Below, in pieces: positions 27,408 to 36,585 of a DNA stretch of 64,000 nt; the first letter of the stretch is position 1, and each line of letters opens with the position of its first letter. A model generated the notes under the pieces. It had not been told where the DNA came from and made no database searches. It saw only the letters and a list, made by a program, of their open reading frames with translations. A program made the position numbers and the translations under genes. Source of the DNA: Stappia sp. MMSF_3263 (GTDB lineage: Bacteria > Pseudomonadota > Alphaproteobacteria > Rhizobiales > Stappiaceae); contig NZ_JASHIK010000008.1 of NCBI RefSeq assembly GCF_030733745.1, positions 62,001-126,000 of the forward strand, read 5' to 3'.

Positions 27408-28733
27408 TCAGAGTTTGCCTTCGTCCTCGAAGGTCTCCGTCCAGTCCTCGATCAGTTTGTCGAGGGCCTCCTGGGCGGTGCCCTGGTCGGCCACAACGTA
27501 GTCGTGCAGCCGCTTCTGCATGGCCAGAAGCAGTTCGGCATAGGCCGGCTCCTGCCAGAAGTCCTGCACGCCCCCCATTGCCACGAGGAAGTCGGCCGCA
27601 AACGGCTGGCTGTCCTTGAAGCCCGGGTCGTTCAGGACCGAGTTGTGGGCCGAGTAGCCACCAAGCGACCACCACTTGGCCTGCACCTCGGGCTGGGCGA
27701 ACCACTTGATGTACTTGAGCGCCTGTTCCTTCTTGTCGGAATAGGAAATGACGGAGATGCCCTGTCCGCCAAGCGTCGAGGCTTCGACGTTCTGCCCGGG
27801 ATTGACGAAGAAGCCGATCTTGTCGCCGCCGACCTGCTCGTCCTTGTAAAGGCCCGGGAAGAAAGCGAACCAGTTCATCGCCATCGCCACCTGGCCGGAC
27901 TTGAAGCTGTCGAGGCTCTCCTGCATGTAGCTGTCGGTGTAGCCCGGCGCCGTGCAGCACTTGTAGAGTTCCTTGTAGAACTCCAGCGCCTCCACCGCCT
28001 CGGGCGAGTTCACCGCGCCTTCCATGTCGTATTTACCCGGCGTGTTCTCGTACTTGAACCCCCACGCATAGAGCGCGCCGGTCGCACCCATGGTGATGCC
28101 CTCGGAACCGCGTTCGGTGAAGATGTTGATGCCGTAGCGGGTCTTGCCGTCGATCTCCCGGCCCTGGAAGAACCTGGCGATCTCCATCAGTTCCTTCTGG
28201 GTCTTGGGCGGCACCAGGTCGCGACCGTACTCGGCCTTGAAGGCTTCCTGTATCTCGGGCTTGGAGAACCAGTCCTTGCGATAGAACCAGGCGTTGGCAT
28301 CGCCCATCGCCGGAAGTGCCCAGTAGTTGGGTGTTCCCTTCGGCCAGGTGGAATAGGCATAGACAGTCGCCGGGGCGAAATCGTCCATGCTGATCTTCTC
28401 GGCTTCGAAGAAGTCGTTGAGCTTGACGTAATGCCCGTTCTCCGCACCACCGCCGATCCACTGGCTGTCGCCGATCAGCAGGTCACAGAGCTTTCCGCCG
28501 GAGTTCAGCTCATTGAGCATGCGGTCGGCGAAATTCGGCCACGGCACGAATTCGAACTTCATGCCGATGCCGGTTTCGGCGGTGAAATCCTTCGACAGCT
28601 CAACAAGCGCGTTGGCCGGGTCCCAGGCAGCCCAGCACAAGGTGATGTCTTCCGCCTGTGCCGACGTGACGGCCAACCCGCTCATCATCGTACCGCACAG
28701 GGCTGCAGCCCATGTCTTCCGATATCTGTTCAC
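27408..28733 (-). CDS. ABC transporter periplasmic solute-binding protein (family 1)
   Basis: A 441-residue exported protein. GTG 28733 is taken as start since GGGAGG lies five to six bases upstream and it exposes a signal peptide (MNRYRKTWAAALCGTMMSGLAV..AQA, cleavage near 27). The mature part starts EDITLCWAAWDPANALVELS and has the SBP_bac_1 pattern with AMNWFAFFPGLY and tryptophan/tyrosine-rich segments typical of sugar or polyol binding. First gene of the operon running to 16150; it delivers the substrate to the two permeases. Substrate class inferred from downstream dhaKLM. Confidence 0.92.
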   Translation of the reverse strand: MNRYRKTWAAALCGTMMSGLAVTSAQAEDITLCWAAWDPANALVELSKDFTAETGIGMKFEFVPWPNFADRMLNELNSGGKLCDLLIGDSQWIGGGAENGHYVKLNDFFEAEKISMDDFAPATVYAYSTWPKGTPNYWALPAMGDANAWFYRKDWFSKPEIQEAFKAEYGRDLVPPKTQKELMEIARFFQGREIDGKTRYGINIFTERGSEGITMGATGALYAWGFKYENTPGKYDMEGAVNSPEAVEALEFYKELYKCCTAPGYTDSYMQESLDSFKSGQVAMAMNWFAFFPGLYKDEQVGGDKIGFFVNPGQNVEASTLGGQGISVISYSDKKEQALKYIKWFAQPEVQAKWWSLGGYSAHNSVLNDPGFKDSQPFAADFLVAMGGVQDFWQEPAYAELLLAMQKRLHDYVVADQGTAQEALDKLIEDWTETFEDEGKL

Positions 28734-28842
28734 GTGATCCTCCCACAGTCTCGCGGCTGTTGTGTCGGGCCCGCAATGTGCAGTCACCGGCCGCGCCCCC
28801 GCCTCCCGCGTGGACTCCACCCGTTTCGGATGTTTACCGCGA

Positions 28843-28870
28843 TGTTTAGTTGGATAGTGAATGCTAAACA
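28843..28870. promoter_or_regulatory. TGTTTAG-N14-CTAAACA inverted repeat upstream of the ABC/dha operon
   Basis: Seven-base arms separated by 14 bases (28843-28849 and 28864-28870), about 110 bases before the start of the binding-protein gene; a further TGTTTACC half-site lies just beside it at 28830-28837. The whole 28734-29155 gap has no gene, is AT-rich between 28830 and 29066, and should contain the promoter. A repressor operator is the likely role; the binding protein is unknown. Confidence 0.5.
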
Positions 28871-29059
28871 AATCAAGCGATTTCGTTGCTGCAAAGCCGC
28901 ATATTTCTTCCGCAGCGCAACAACCATTGCGTGTCAAAAGCGGAAAAATAATGAATTAATTTCGATATGAAACGGGTCAAGGTAACATCATTACGCGGCT
29001 GCCCGAAAAAATGAAAACGCTGATTATAAACATTTTCCGTTCGATTTTCTTCGCATGCC

Positions 29060-29093
29060 AAAAAAAGCACCGGAAGCTTCTGGCTCCCGGTGC
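29060..29093 (-). terminator. Rho-independent terminator of the FadJ-type gene
   Basis: On the minus strand GCACCGGGAG-N7-CTTCCGGTGC forms a ten-pair stem with one G-U pair, followed directly by seven T. It lies 60 bases after the stop codon at 29156. Confidence 0.88.
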
Positions 29094-29155
29094 CTGTAGA
29101 AAAGGGGTCGTCTGGCAGCGCAACAGGGCCCCAGATAAAAAATTCGGAGTGGGGT

Positions 29156-31255
29156 TCAACCCTGCCCGTTCAGCGAAGCAAAATCCTCGCCGGCTTCGGC
29201 CAACCGGGCAAGCAAGAGAGCCGGTTCCCAGAAGAACGGATCTTCCGCATGAAGCTGCCGAAGATCGGCAAGCACGGATGCAAGACCGGTCCGGTCCGCG
29301 TGATGCATCGGGCCGCCGCGCCAGCGCGGAAAACCGTAACCGGCAATCATCGTCACATCGACATCGAGCGGACGCAGGGCAATACCTTCTTCGACGATTT
29401 TCGAGGCCTCGTTTATCATCGCGGCCATATAGCGTTTGACGATCTCCTCGGTGGAGAAGCTGCGGGGCGTGATTCCCTTTGCCTTACGCTCGGCAGCGAT
29501 GATGGCCTCCACCTCGGGGTCCGGAGTTCCCCGCCGCGCACCGTCCTCATAAAGATAGAAACCGCGCCCGGTCTTCTGGCCGAACCAGCCCCGCTCGCAC
29601 AGCCGATCTGCAAAACCCACGACCCTTTCACGGGGATCGCGTGTCGCCGTACGACGCTTGCGTCCTGCCCAGGCGATATCCAGCCCGGCAAGATCGCCCA
29701 CCGCGAATGGGCCCATGGGAAAACCGAAGCCGACCAGGGCGGCATCGATCTCGTAGGGACTGGCGCCATCCTCGACCATGTAGTCGGCGGCCTTCCGGTA
29801 GGTGTTGAGCAAGCGGTTTCCGATGAAGCCGTCACAAACGCCCGCCCTGACGGCGACCTTCTTCAATCGCTTGGCCAGCGCAAACCCGGTCGCCACGACA
29901 TCCGCGCCCGTCCCCTTGGCGACAACCACCTCCAGAAGCCGCATCACATGGGCAGGAGAAAAGAAGTGAAAACCGATGACGTCCTGGGGCCGCGCGGTGA
30001 CGGCAGCGATCTCGTCGACGTCGAGGTAGGAGGTGTTCGTTGCCAGGATCGCACCCGGACGTGCCACCGCATCGAGCTTGGTGAAAACGTCCTTCTTCAC
30101 GTCCATGTCCTCGAAGACCGCCTCGACCACGAGATCGGTCTCGGCAAGCGCAGCGTAGTCGGTTGCCGTGCTGAAATCGCGCCCGAGGATCTGTTCGCGG
30201 CGCGCCTGGGACAGCTTGCCACGACGAACGCCGTCGTCGAGCAGCTTCGTCACGATACCGCGCGCCCGGTTCGCGCTTGCCTCATCGCGTTCGACCAGGG
30301 TAACCGGCAATCCCGCGTTGAGAGCCGCGACCGCGATGCCGGAACCCATCGTGCCGCCACCGATCACAGCGACAGAGGCAATGTCTCGCGGCGTTGTTCC
30401 CTGCGCCTCCGGGATCTTCGCCACGGCGCGTTCCGCGAAGAAGGCATGGATCAGACCGGCCCTCTGGTCGGAATTCATCAGTTCGGTGAAAAGCGCCCGC
30501 TCGCGCGCCAGCCCCTCGGCGAAAGGCAGGTCGAAGGCCGCCTCGACTGCATCGATCGCGACCATCGGCGACAGCTGCCCGCGCGCCGACTTCTTCGTGC
30601 TTGCCCGCCAGTCGGCAAACAGAGCCGGGTCTTTCTCGCCCGGATCCAGTTCACAGCTGCGCCGCCCCTTGTTCCCGTCCGTGATCATGGTGCGGGCAAA
30701 CGCCTTGCCCGCTTCCAGCGGGTCGTCTCCGTCCACCACCGCGTCGACAACGCCCAGCTTGAGTGCTTCTACCGCTCCGACATGGCGGCCGCTGGTGATC
30801 ATGTCGAGCGCGGCGGGCGCTCCGGCCAGACGCGGCAGCCGCTGCGTGCCGCCGGCGCCGGGGAGAATGCCGAGGGTCACTTCCGGCAACCCGACCCTGG
30901 TCGAGGTGAGAGCAACGCGCACATGACACCCCAGAGCAACCTCCAGCCCGCCGCCAAGCGCCGTCCCGTGCAGGGCGGCGACGACCGGTTTGGCACAGGC
31001 CTCGACCATGTTGATCACGTCGGGCAGGAACGGTTCGGCCATCGGTTTGCCGAACTCGCGAATGTCCGCACCGGCAATGAAAGTGCGCCCGGCGCCGGCA
31101 ATCACCGCGACCTTTGCCTCTCCATCCGTGGTAAACCGCCCGATGGCGGCGGCCAGGCCCGCACGCACGGCCTGGGAGAGCGCGTTGACCGGCGGATTGT
31201 CGATGACGATCAGCGCGATGCCGTCCTCGACAGAGTAGCGAACGGGTTCGATCAC
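29156..31255 (-). CDS. Fatty-acid oxidation multifunctional enzyme: enoyl-CoA hydratase / 3-hydroxyacyl-CoA dehydrogenase
   Basis: A 699-residue FadJ/FadB-like protein. The N-terminal crotonase domain (1 to about 200) shows IDNPPVNALSQAVR, AGRTFIAGADIREFG, HGTALGGGLEVALGCH and PEVTLGILPGAGGTQRLPR (both catalytic glutamates). The NAD-binding dehydrogenase domain starts near 295 with VAVIGGGTMGSGIAVAALNAG, then GFHFFSPAHVMRLLEVV and VCDGFIGNRLL; a C-terminal dehydrogenase domain has DVTMIAGYGFPRWRGGPM. GTG start chosen for AAGGAGA seven bases upstream. No thiolase gene is adjacent. Catalyses steps two and three of beta-oxidation. Confidence 0.95.
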   Translation of the reverse strand: MIEPVRYSVEDGIALIVIDNPPVNALSQAVRAGLAAAIGRFTTDGEAKVAVIAGAGRTFIAGADIREFGKPMAEPFLPDVINMVEACAKPVVAALHGTALGGGLEVALGCHVRVALTSTRVGLPEVTLGILPGAGGTQRLPRLAGAPAALDMITSGRHVGAVEALKLGVVDAVVDGDDPLEAGKAFARTMITDGNKGRRSCELDPGEKDPALFADWRASTKKSARGQLSPMVAIDAVEAAFDLPFAEGLARERALFTELMNSDQRAGLIHAFFAERAVAKIPEAQGTTPRDIASVAVIGGGTMGSGIAVAALNAGLPVTLVERDEASANRARGIVTKLLDDGVRRGKLSQARREQILGRDFSTATDYAALAETDLVVEAVFEDMDVKKDVFTKLDAVARPGAILATNTSYLDVDEIAAVTARPQDVIGFHFFSPAHVMRLLEVVVAKGTGADVVATGFALAKRLKKVAVRAGVCDGFIGNRLLNTYRKAADYMVEDGASPYEIDAALVGFGFPMGPFAVGDLAGLDIAWAGRKRRTATRDPRERVVGFADRLCERGWFGQKTGRGFYLYEDGARRGTPDPEVEAIIAAERKAKGITPRSFSTEEIVKRYMAAMINEASKIVEEGIALRPLDVDVTMIAGYGFPRWRGGPMHHADRTGLASVLADLRQLHAEDPFFWEPALLLARLAEAGEDFASLNGQG

Positions 31256-31379
31256 GAAGGCGTCTCCTTGCAAATGGCTATACGGCGGCTCCTGACCGCC
31301 GGGCGGGCGCAGTTTAGGGGCCAAGTCAGGTGTTTCAATCTTAAAATATCGGAGGTGCCGGACGTCTCGTGCACCGAGG

Positions 31380-32198
31380 TCACGTCAGCGCAAGGGTAAT
31401 GTCATCGAGCGGCAACCCGGCGATCCGCGTGCTCCATGTCTCGCCGGGTGCCACGGGAAAGGCGCGGGTCAGCGTCCCTGTCGTGACCACGGCACCCGCC
31501 CCTATCCCCGTCGCGAGCGCGGTATCGGGCAAGCCGTCGACCATCGCCTTCAACGCACTCAAGGGCCCGCCGAGAACGTTTTCCGAATGTCCGGAATCGG
31601 CATGCTGTCCGTTCTTGAAGAGGTCGAGCGTGAAGTCGCCAAGGCGCGCCAGCCAGGCATCCCGGTTCTCGCGCGTGACCGGCGCGAAGGCCCTGTGCCT
31701 CAGCAATCCGTGCAAGGCAAACGCCGCAACGGTGTCGGCCGCCTGGAACCGCCATCCGGGAAACGGCGATTGCACGAGTTCAAATCCCAGCGCCACCCCG
31801 TCAATACAGGCGAGCAACTCCCCCTCTCCGGCGCCGGGCCGCAACGGGGCGGCGATACGAAACACGATTTCCGGCTCGATCCGAGGCTCCATCAACCCCG
31901 AGATGTCGCAGGTGGAAACGTCCGGCCCTGCCACCTCGGCGACCGTCGTGTCGTAAACAGGTCCCCAGATCGGGGCATGAACGTCGTACTCGTCCCAGAT
32001 CGTTCGGTTGGTGAAACCGATCTTCCATCCGGCAGGGCGCTCGCTCCGCGCTCGTCTTTGCTTGATGATGGCCGCCGACACCTCGTAGGCCCGCACCAGC
32101 CCGAAGGTCGCGTCGTCATCCGTTATCGGCGGGCAGGACCCCGCATGCCCGGCAAGGTCCAGCAGCCGGCTGGCTAGTTCCGCGTCGTCATCTCTCAT
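31380..32198 (-). CDS. 2-keto-4-pentenoate hydratase (MhpD)/fumarylacetoacetate hydrolase family protein
   Basis: A 272-residue protein with the MhpD-like pattern: [20 protein letters not shown] near 43-62, [11 protein letters not shown], then [13 protein letters not shown] (metal-binding glutamates) and [19 protein letters not shown]. Family members hydrate 2-hydroxy-dienoates in aromatic meta-cleavage or decarboxylate oxalocrotonate. No other aromatic-degradation gene is nearby, so pathway is unknown. Divergent from the FKBP-rhodanese gene. Confidence 0.87.
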   Translation of the reverse strand: MRDDDAELASRLLDLAGHAGSCPPITDDDATFGLVRAYEVSAAIIKQRRARSERPAGWKIGFTNRTIWDEYDVHAPIWGPVYDTTVAEVAGPDVSTCDISGLMEPRIEPEIVFRIAAPLRPGAGEGELLACIDGVALGFELVQSPFPGWRFQAADTVAAFALHGLLRHRAFAPVTRENRDAWLARLGDFTLDLFKNGQHADSGHSENVLGGPLSALKAMVDGLPDTALATGIGAGAVVTTGTLTRAFPVAPGETWSTRIAGLPLDDITLALT

Positions 32199-32370
32199 GG
32201 GTTATGGTCCTGTTCTCGCGCGCTCTTTCGATGCCGTGGCACGATGGCCGGGCTTCCCGGACCTGGCAAGCTCGGCGCCACGCCCGTCCCTTCCGACGGT
32301 CCGCTTTCCGATAGCCGGGCTCCGCGCTATCTTCCGCCAGACCCATTGTCCGATCCCGGAGATCATCTCG

Positions 32371-33129
32371 ATGCTGAGACTTCTTATCGCGCTTTGCGCC
32401 CTTTTGCCCCTGTCGCTGGGCGCAGTCGCCGCCGAACTCGAAATCCGCGACATCGTCATCGGCACCGGAGAGGAAGCCGTTCCCGGGTCGACCGTGACAG
32501 TGCACTACACGGGCTGGCTCGCCAATGGCACGAAGTTCGACTCAAGCCTCGATCGAGGCGAGCCCTTCTCCTTTCCGCTCGGGGCAAGCCGCGTGATCCG
32601 AGGCTGGGATCAGGGGGTCGAGGGGATGCGGGTCGGCGGCAAGCGCGAACTCGTCATCCCTCCCGAACTGGGCTATGGCGCGCGTGGTGCGGGCGGCGTC
32701 ATCCCGCCCAACGCGATACTGCGCTTCGAGGTCGAGCTGCTCGCCGTCTCGAAGGCCAATTTCGGCAGTCTCGACAATGATGCGCTGAAACGGAAACTCG
32801 CCGACGGCGCTGTTCTGGTCGACATTCGCCGACCCGAGGAATGGAAGGAAACGGGTGTTATCGAGGGCGCCCGTCTCCTCACCTTCTTCGATGGAAGCGG
32901 CAAGGTGAATCCCGGCTTTCTCGCAGACTTCACGGCTCTGGCCGACAGGAACGATCCCGTCGTGCTGATCTGCCGAACCGGCAGTCGTTCCTCCGTTGTC
33001 GCCCGCTATTTGGCGGAGCGCGCCGGCTACAGCAAGATCGACAGCGTCGAGAAGGGCGTCATGAACTGGATCGCGGAGGGCAACCAGGTCACGACCGCGT
33101 CCCTGCCGGAAAATTGCTGGCTTTGCTGA
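32371..33129 (+). CDS. Periplasmic FKBP-type prolyl isomerase fused to a rhodanese domain
   Basis: A 252-residue protein: signal peptide [20 protein letters not shown] (cleavage near 21), an FKBP domain (about 23-118) with [37 protein letters not shown] and [20 protein letters not shown], then a rhodanese-like domain (about 125-240) with [14 protein letters not shown] and the active-site loop [18 protein letters not shown] containing the catalytic cysteine. ATG 32371 was chosen because it begins the signal peptide. The fusion suggests combined folding and sulfur/thiol handling in the periplasm. Its end overlaps the convergent CDP-alcohol transferase gene by 41 bases. Confidence 0.93.
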   Translation: MLRLLIALCALLPLSLGAVAAELEIRDIVIGTGEEAVPGSTVTVHYTGWLANGTKFDSSLDRGEPFSFPLGASRVIRGWDQGVEGMRVGGKRELVIPPELGYGARGAGGVIPPNAILRFEVELLAVSKANFGSLDNDALKRKLADGAVLVDIRRPEEWKETGVIEGARLLTFFDGSGKVNPGFLADFTALADRNDPVVLICRTGSRSSVVARYLAERAGYSKIDSVEKGVMNWIAEGNQVTTASLPENCWLC

Positions 33130-33778
33130 CGCCGTCGTCCGGCCCCCACTCATCCTTCTGCGCCATGTCGGCGGCGCGCAACAATGAGACCGCGCGCCGG
33201 ATGCGCTGCACCGACGTTGCATGCGCAAGAAGCGCATAGATCGCCAGGCCGGCGGCGATGGTCGTCCCGGCAGGCAGACCGACAAGCGACAGCCCTCCCG
33301 CTGCAAGCAGCATCGCGCAAAGAAAAATGATCCGTTCGAGCCGCTCGAAAAAGTCCGGCCAGGCCTCGTTGCTGATCGGGATCTCGATCGCCGTGCGTGC
33401 TTTCGCATAGCTGGTCATGACCCCGCCGGAAAAGGCGATCAGGGCAAGCGCCCATTGATCGTTGACCGCCGCGATCCCCGCGAGCACCACCAGTTCCTGA
33501 TAGCGGTCGACCATCGCATCGAAATAACCGCCGGACTTGGTGCACATGTCGCGCCGCCGTGCCACGGCACCGTCCAGCGCATCGAAGGCGAAGGCAAAGG
33601 CGAGCATAAGACCGAACAGCGCTGGCTTTTCATGCCAAAGGTAGAGCGCCGAGCTCAGCGCCACGAGCGCAAGCCCTGTTGCCGTCACCTGGTTGGGGCT
33701 CATGCCGGCCTTGATGAGGGGGCTCGCCATGCGTTCCCACAGCGGGTCGATATGGCGCTTGAACAATCCGTCGATCAT
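33089..33778 (-). CDS. CDP-alcohol phosphatidyltransferase, PI-phosphate-synthase-like
   Basis: A 229-residue membrane enzyme with the full CDP-alcohol transferase motif [27 protein letters not shown] (D-x2-D-G-x2-A-R-x8-G-x3-D-x3-D) at about 66-92 and six hydrophobic segments. [12 protein letters not shown] followed by [10 protein letters not shown] resembles archaetidyl-/phosphatidylinositol-phosphate synthases, in which SY-x-RAR and R-x-ER are conserved; this family joins inositol-1-phosphate to CDP-diacylglycerol. An inositol-1-phosphate synthase is encoded at 44061-45173. Ends inside the convergent FKBP gene and follows the FGGY kinase by 29 bases. Substrate is inference. Confidence 0.8.
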   Translation of the reverse strand: MIDGLFKRHIDPLWERMASPLIKAGMSPNQVTATGLALVALSSALYLWHEKPALFGLMLAFAFAFDALDGAVARRRDMCTKSGGYFDAMVDRYQELVVLAGIAAVNDQWALALIAFSGGVMTSYAKARTAIEIPISNEAWPDFFERLERIIFLCAMLLAAGGLSLVGLPAGTTIAAGLAIYALLAHATSVQRIRRAVSLLRAADMAQKDEWGPDDGVSKASNFPAGTRS

Positions 33779-33807
33779 GGCGTTGTCCTTGAGGCCGAAA
33801 GGCCGGT

Positions 33808-35418
33808 TCAGCGATAAAGCGCAATGAGGCGCGAACGGTGCCGTTCGAGCATGGCGGAGCGGGCATCGCTCAAGGCCATGCCCTCGTGCTGCGGATCGTA
33901 GGTCTCGGCCGGCCCCGCCGCCAGCGCCGGCGCCGCGGCCTCCACGCTGTCAAACCAGCCCAGGCCCGTACCGGCGATTGCCGCCGCTCCGCGAACGCCC
34001 GCATGCCGGGGTGCGCGAACCACGACACGCCGTTTGAGAGCATCGGCAAGCCCCTGCGCAAAAAGCGGGTTCACCGCAGCCCCGCCGACGAGCGGCAGGG
34101 GCGCGTCCTGAAGCACGCTCTTCTGTTTCGACACCTTGGAGAGAGCCCAGCGCATGTTGAGCGCGACACCTTCCAGCACCGAGCGCAACAGAGCGCTCCG
34201 GTCATGTTGCATGCCCAGCCCGTAGAACACGCCGCGCAGGCGGTCGTCATCGACGGGAACCCGTTCGCCCGCCAGCCACGGCACGAACAGCGGGTCATCG
34301 GCCCGCGCCGGACCGATCCCTTCATAGGCACGGGCAAGTGCGCTATCGGCATCGCCTTCCGCCTCGCCGGTCAGGCGTGCGGCCCAGGCAAAGGCCGTGC
34401 CCGCGCTTTCCTGAGTCGCAATCAGCAAGGGCCTGTAGCCGACGCTTGAGGAAATTGTCGCGAAGGAATGAAAGATGTCGATTCGCCGGGAGGGGAAGAA
34501 CCCGCTGAGCCAGGCACTGGTGCCGGCATAGGCGTGCAATTCGCCATCGGCCATCGCGCCGGAGCCAATGGCCGTCGCCGCCACGTCGCCGGCACCGGCA
34601 ATCACCGGCAATCCCGGCTCCAACCCGAGTTCGGTGGCCGCATCCGTCAGCAGACCACCAACCGTTTCGGTGCCGTCGACGATCTCCGGCAACTTGTCGA
34701 GCGGAATACCCAGCCGTCCGGCAAGATAGGCGGACCAGCCTTCCCGCCCCTTCCTGGTGTCCATCATCCATGTGAGGTTGGCGCTGTCGGCAGTCGTCAC
34801 GAAGCGCCCCGTCGCCCTGTTCAACAACCAGTCCTTGACGTCGAGAAGCTTGTGCGCACTGGCGAAGACGTCCGGCTCGAACTGTTTCAGCCACAGCATC
34901 TTGGCCGGCGGATCCATGCCGTTGTGCGATGGCGCGCCATTGGCGATGCGGGTCCATGCAAGGAGCTTGTCGAGCCGATAGCCGGCGAGCGAGGGAAAAC
35001 CGCCATTCATCTGCCGCGACATCGTGCCGGCCCGCTTGTCGAGCCAGACGATCGCCGGACGCAAGGGCGTGCCCGACGCGTCGCTCGCGACAACACCGCA
35101 CATCTGTGCGCAGAACACCAATGCGGCGGCGCGTTCGGCAAGATCGGGTATCAGCCCGCGCAGGTCCGCGATGCCTTCGGCGAGGGCCTTCCACCAGTCG
35201 GCCGGAGCCTGCTCCGCCTGGCCGGACGCGGGAAGCGACAATGGATAGGCCCGCATCGCGACCGCCTTCAGTGCCAGCGACCTGTCGAGCGCGGCAAGCT
35301 TGACGCCGGATGTCCCGAAATCGGCGGCAATCACGAGGTCGCGCGACAACCGGCCGGCACCGGCAATCCCGGCATCGCGCACATCCGAGTCCTGAGAACC
35401 GTTTTCGCCCACTTGCAT
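33808..35418 (-). CDS. FGGY-family carbohydrate kinase
   Basis: A 536-residue sugar/polyol kinase with N-terminal IAADFGTSGVKLAALD (phosphate-1 motif), VWLDKRAGTMSRQM, GAGDVAATAIGSGAMADGELHAYAGTSAWLSGFFP in the C-terminal ATPase half and PLPLVGGAAVNPLFAQGLAD, HAGVRGAAAIAG near the end. Closest in style to xylulokinase-like members. Start chosen at 35418; upstream in-frame ATGs at 35448 and 35466 have no better ribosome site. It shares a strand and 29-base spacing with the PI-phosphate-synthase-like gene, so it may phosphorylate a polyol head group, but this is not proven by sequence. Confidence 0.88.
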   Translation of the reverse strand: MQVGENGSQDSDVRDAGIAGAGRLSRDLVIAADFGTSGVKLAALDRSLALKAVAMRAYPLSLPASGQAEQAPADWWKALAEGIADLRGLIPDLAERAAALVFCAQMCGVVASDASGTPLRPAIVWLDKRAGTMSRQMNGGFPSLAGYRLDKLLAWTRIANGAPSHNGMDPPAKMLWLKQFEPDVFASAHKLLDVKDWLLNRATGRFVTTADSANLTWMMDTRKGREGWSAYLAGRLGIPLDKLPEIVDGTETVGGLLTDAATELGLEPGLPVIAGAGDVAATAIGSGAMADGELHAYAGTSAWLSGFFPSRRIDIFHSFATISSSVGYRPLLIATQESAGTAFAWAARLTGEAEGDADSALARAYEGIGPARADDPLFVPWLAGERVPVDDDRLRGVFYGLGMQHDRSALLRSVLEGVALNMRWALSKVSKQKSVLQDAPLPLVGGAAVNPLFAQGLADALKRRVVVRAPRHAGVRGAAAIAGTGLGWFDSVEAAAPALAAGPAETYDPQHEGMALSDARSAMLERHRSRLIALYR

Positions 35419-35577
35419 TGCCCCCGCCTGCTGGCATCTCCAGAGCATTTGCTCCTTCGCCGGCATCGGGTTTATAGATTTCGGCGCCCCTTGAGAACCG
35501 GGGAAACAGGCCGGGGCCGCATCGGCACCACGGACGGCAACGTCCGCACATGACTTCCGGAGACTGGTGACATACCG

Positions 35578-36585
35578 ATGCCAACCGATCGAGCCGACGC
35601 TCTTCAGCCCAATTGCGTCGACGTCGTCTACACATGGGTCGACGACAGCTTCCCCGGCTATGCGCAAACGTTGCGCGCTCACGCGACCGACCGACGCGAC
35701 ACCAATCCCAATCGCACACGCGACAATCTCGATCTTCTGCGCTATTCGCTGCGCTCGCTCGAAGCCTACATGCCCTTCGTGCGCCGGGTTCACATCGTAA
35801 GCTGCCGGCCGCAGGTGCCGGCATGGCTCGACACCGGCCATCCGGACATCCGCGTCGTGCATCACGACCGGATCATGGCGCCGGAGGTCCTGCCGACATT
35901 CAACTCCTTTGCCATCGTCAGCCATCTGGCGAGGATCCCGGACCTGTCTCCCCAATTTCTCTATTTCGAGGACGACATGCTGGCATTCCGGCCGCTGAAG
36001 CCAGAAGACTTCAAGGCGGCGGACGGGCGGTCGAAGGTCTTTCTGGAAGACCGGCCGTCGCCCGTGATGTCAGCGCTCGACCCGGCCAGTTCGAGCCCCT
36101 GGAACCTTGCGCTCGCCAGGGCCAACGAGGTGCTGGCGGTGGCATTCGGCGCAAAACCCTTTTCCTATCTTGCCCACGGACCGCAAATCATCGACCGGGA
36201 TCTCTTCGCACGGATGTGCGAGCATTTTGCCGACGAGATCGCCGCCACGCGCCAGAGCCGTTTCCGGGCCCACGGCAATGTCCCTCCGGAATATCTCTAT
36301 CCGCATTTCGCGCTGGAAACCGATGCGGCCGCCCGGGCCGACCGCGCGGACGTCCGGCAGATGGCCGGCTATGCGTCGCTGGAGAACTGGTACGCCTGGA
36401 CCTGGCTGCAACTGCGCCGGCTGGAGTGGCGCAAACCCGCCACGATCACATTGAACGACAGCTTCGAAGACGCCCCCAATCCGCGCGTCGTCGCCCATGT
36501 GCGCCACACTCTCGAACGCTGGTACCCGCGTCCCTCGCGTTTCGAGAAAGCCGTTCAGCCAGGCAACGCCAGCGCCTCTCGGTAG
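35578..36585 (+). CDS. Stealth-family sugar-phosphate transferase
   Basis: A 335-residue protein with the four Stealth regions: CR1 CVDVVYTWVDDSFPGY (residues 13-28), CR2 NLDLLRYSLRSLEAYMPFVRRVHIVSCRP and VLPTFNSFAIVSHLARIPDLSPQFLYFEDD, and later CR3/CR4 segments with SYLAHGPQIIDRDLF and LENWYAWTWLQLRRLEW. Stealth proteins move hexose-1-phosphate from nucleotide sugars onto glycans (capsule polymers, GlcNAc-1-phosphotransferase). No membrane segment, so probably cytosolic. Diverges from the kinase and overlaps the convergent glycosyltransferase by 31 bases. Acceptor unknown; a glycolipid is plausible. Confidence 0.9.
   Translation: MPTDRADALQPNCVDVVYTWVDDSFPGYAQTLRAHATDRRDTNPNRTRDNLDLLRYSLRSLEAYMPFVRRVHIVSCRPQVPAWLDTGHPDIRVVHHDRIMAPEVLPTFNSFAIVSHLARIPDLSPQFLYFEDDMLAFRPLKPEDFKAADGRSKVFLEDRPSPVMSALDPASSSPWNLALARANEVLAVAFGAKPFSYLAHGPQIIDRDLFARMCEHFADEIAATRQSRFRAHGNVPPEYLYPHFALETDAAARADRADVRQMAGYASLENWYAWTWLQLRRLEWRKPATITLNDSFEDAPNPRVVAHVRHTLERWYPRPSRFEKAVQPGNASASR

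Noticed and set aside
28734-29155. Possible small RNA or gene in the AT-rich gap
   Set aside because: Only the FadJ terminator and operator-like repeats are visible; no frame or further structure supports more.
29090-31399. Long plus-strand frame across the FadJ-type gene
   Set aside because: Mirror of a clear beta-oxidation enzyme; no motif or start signal.
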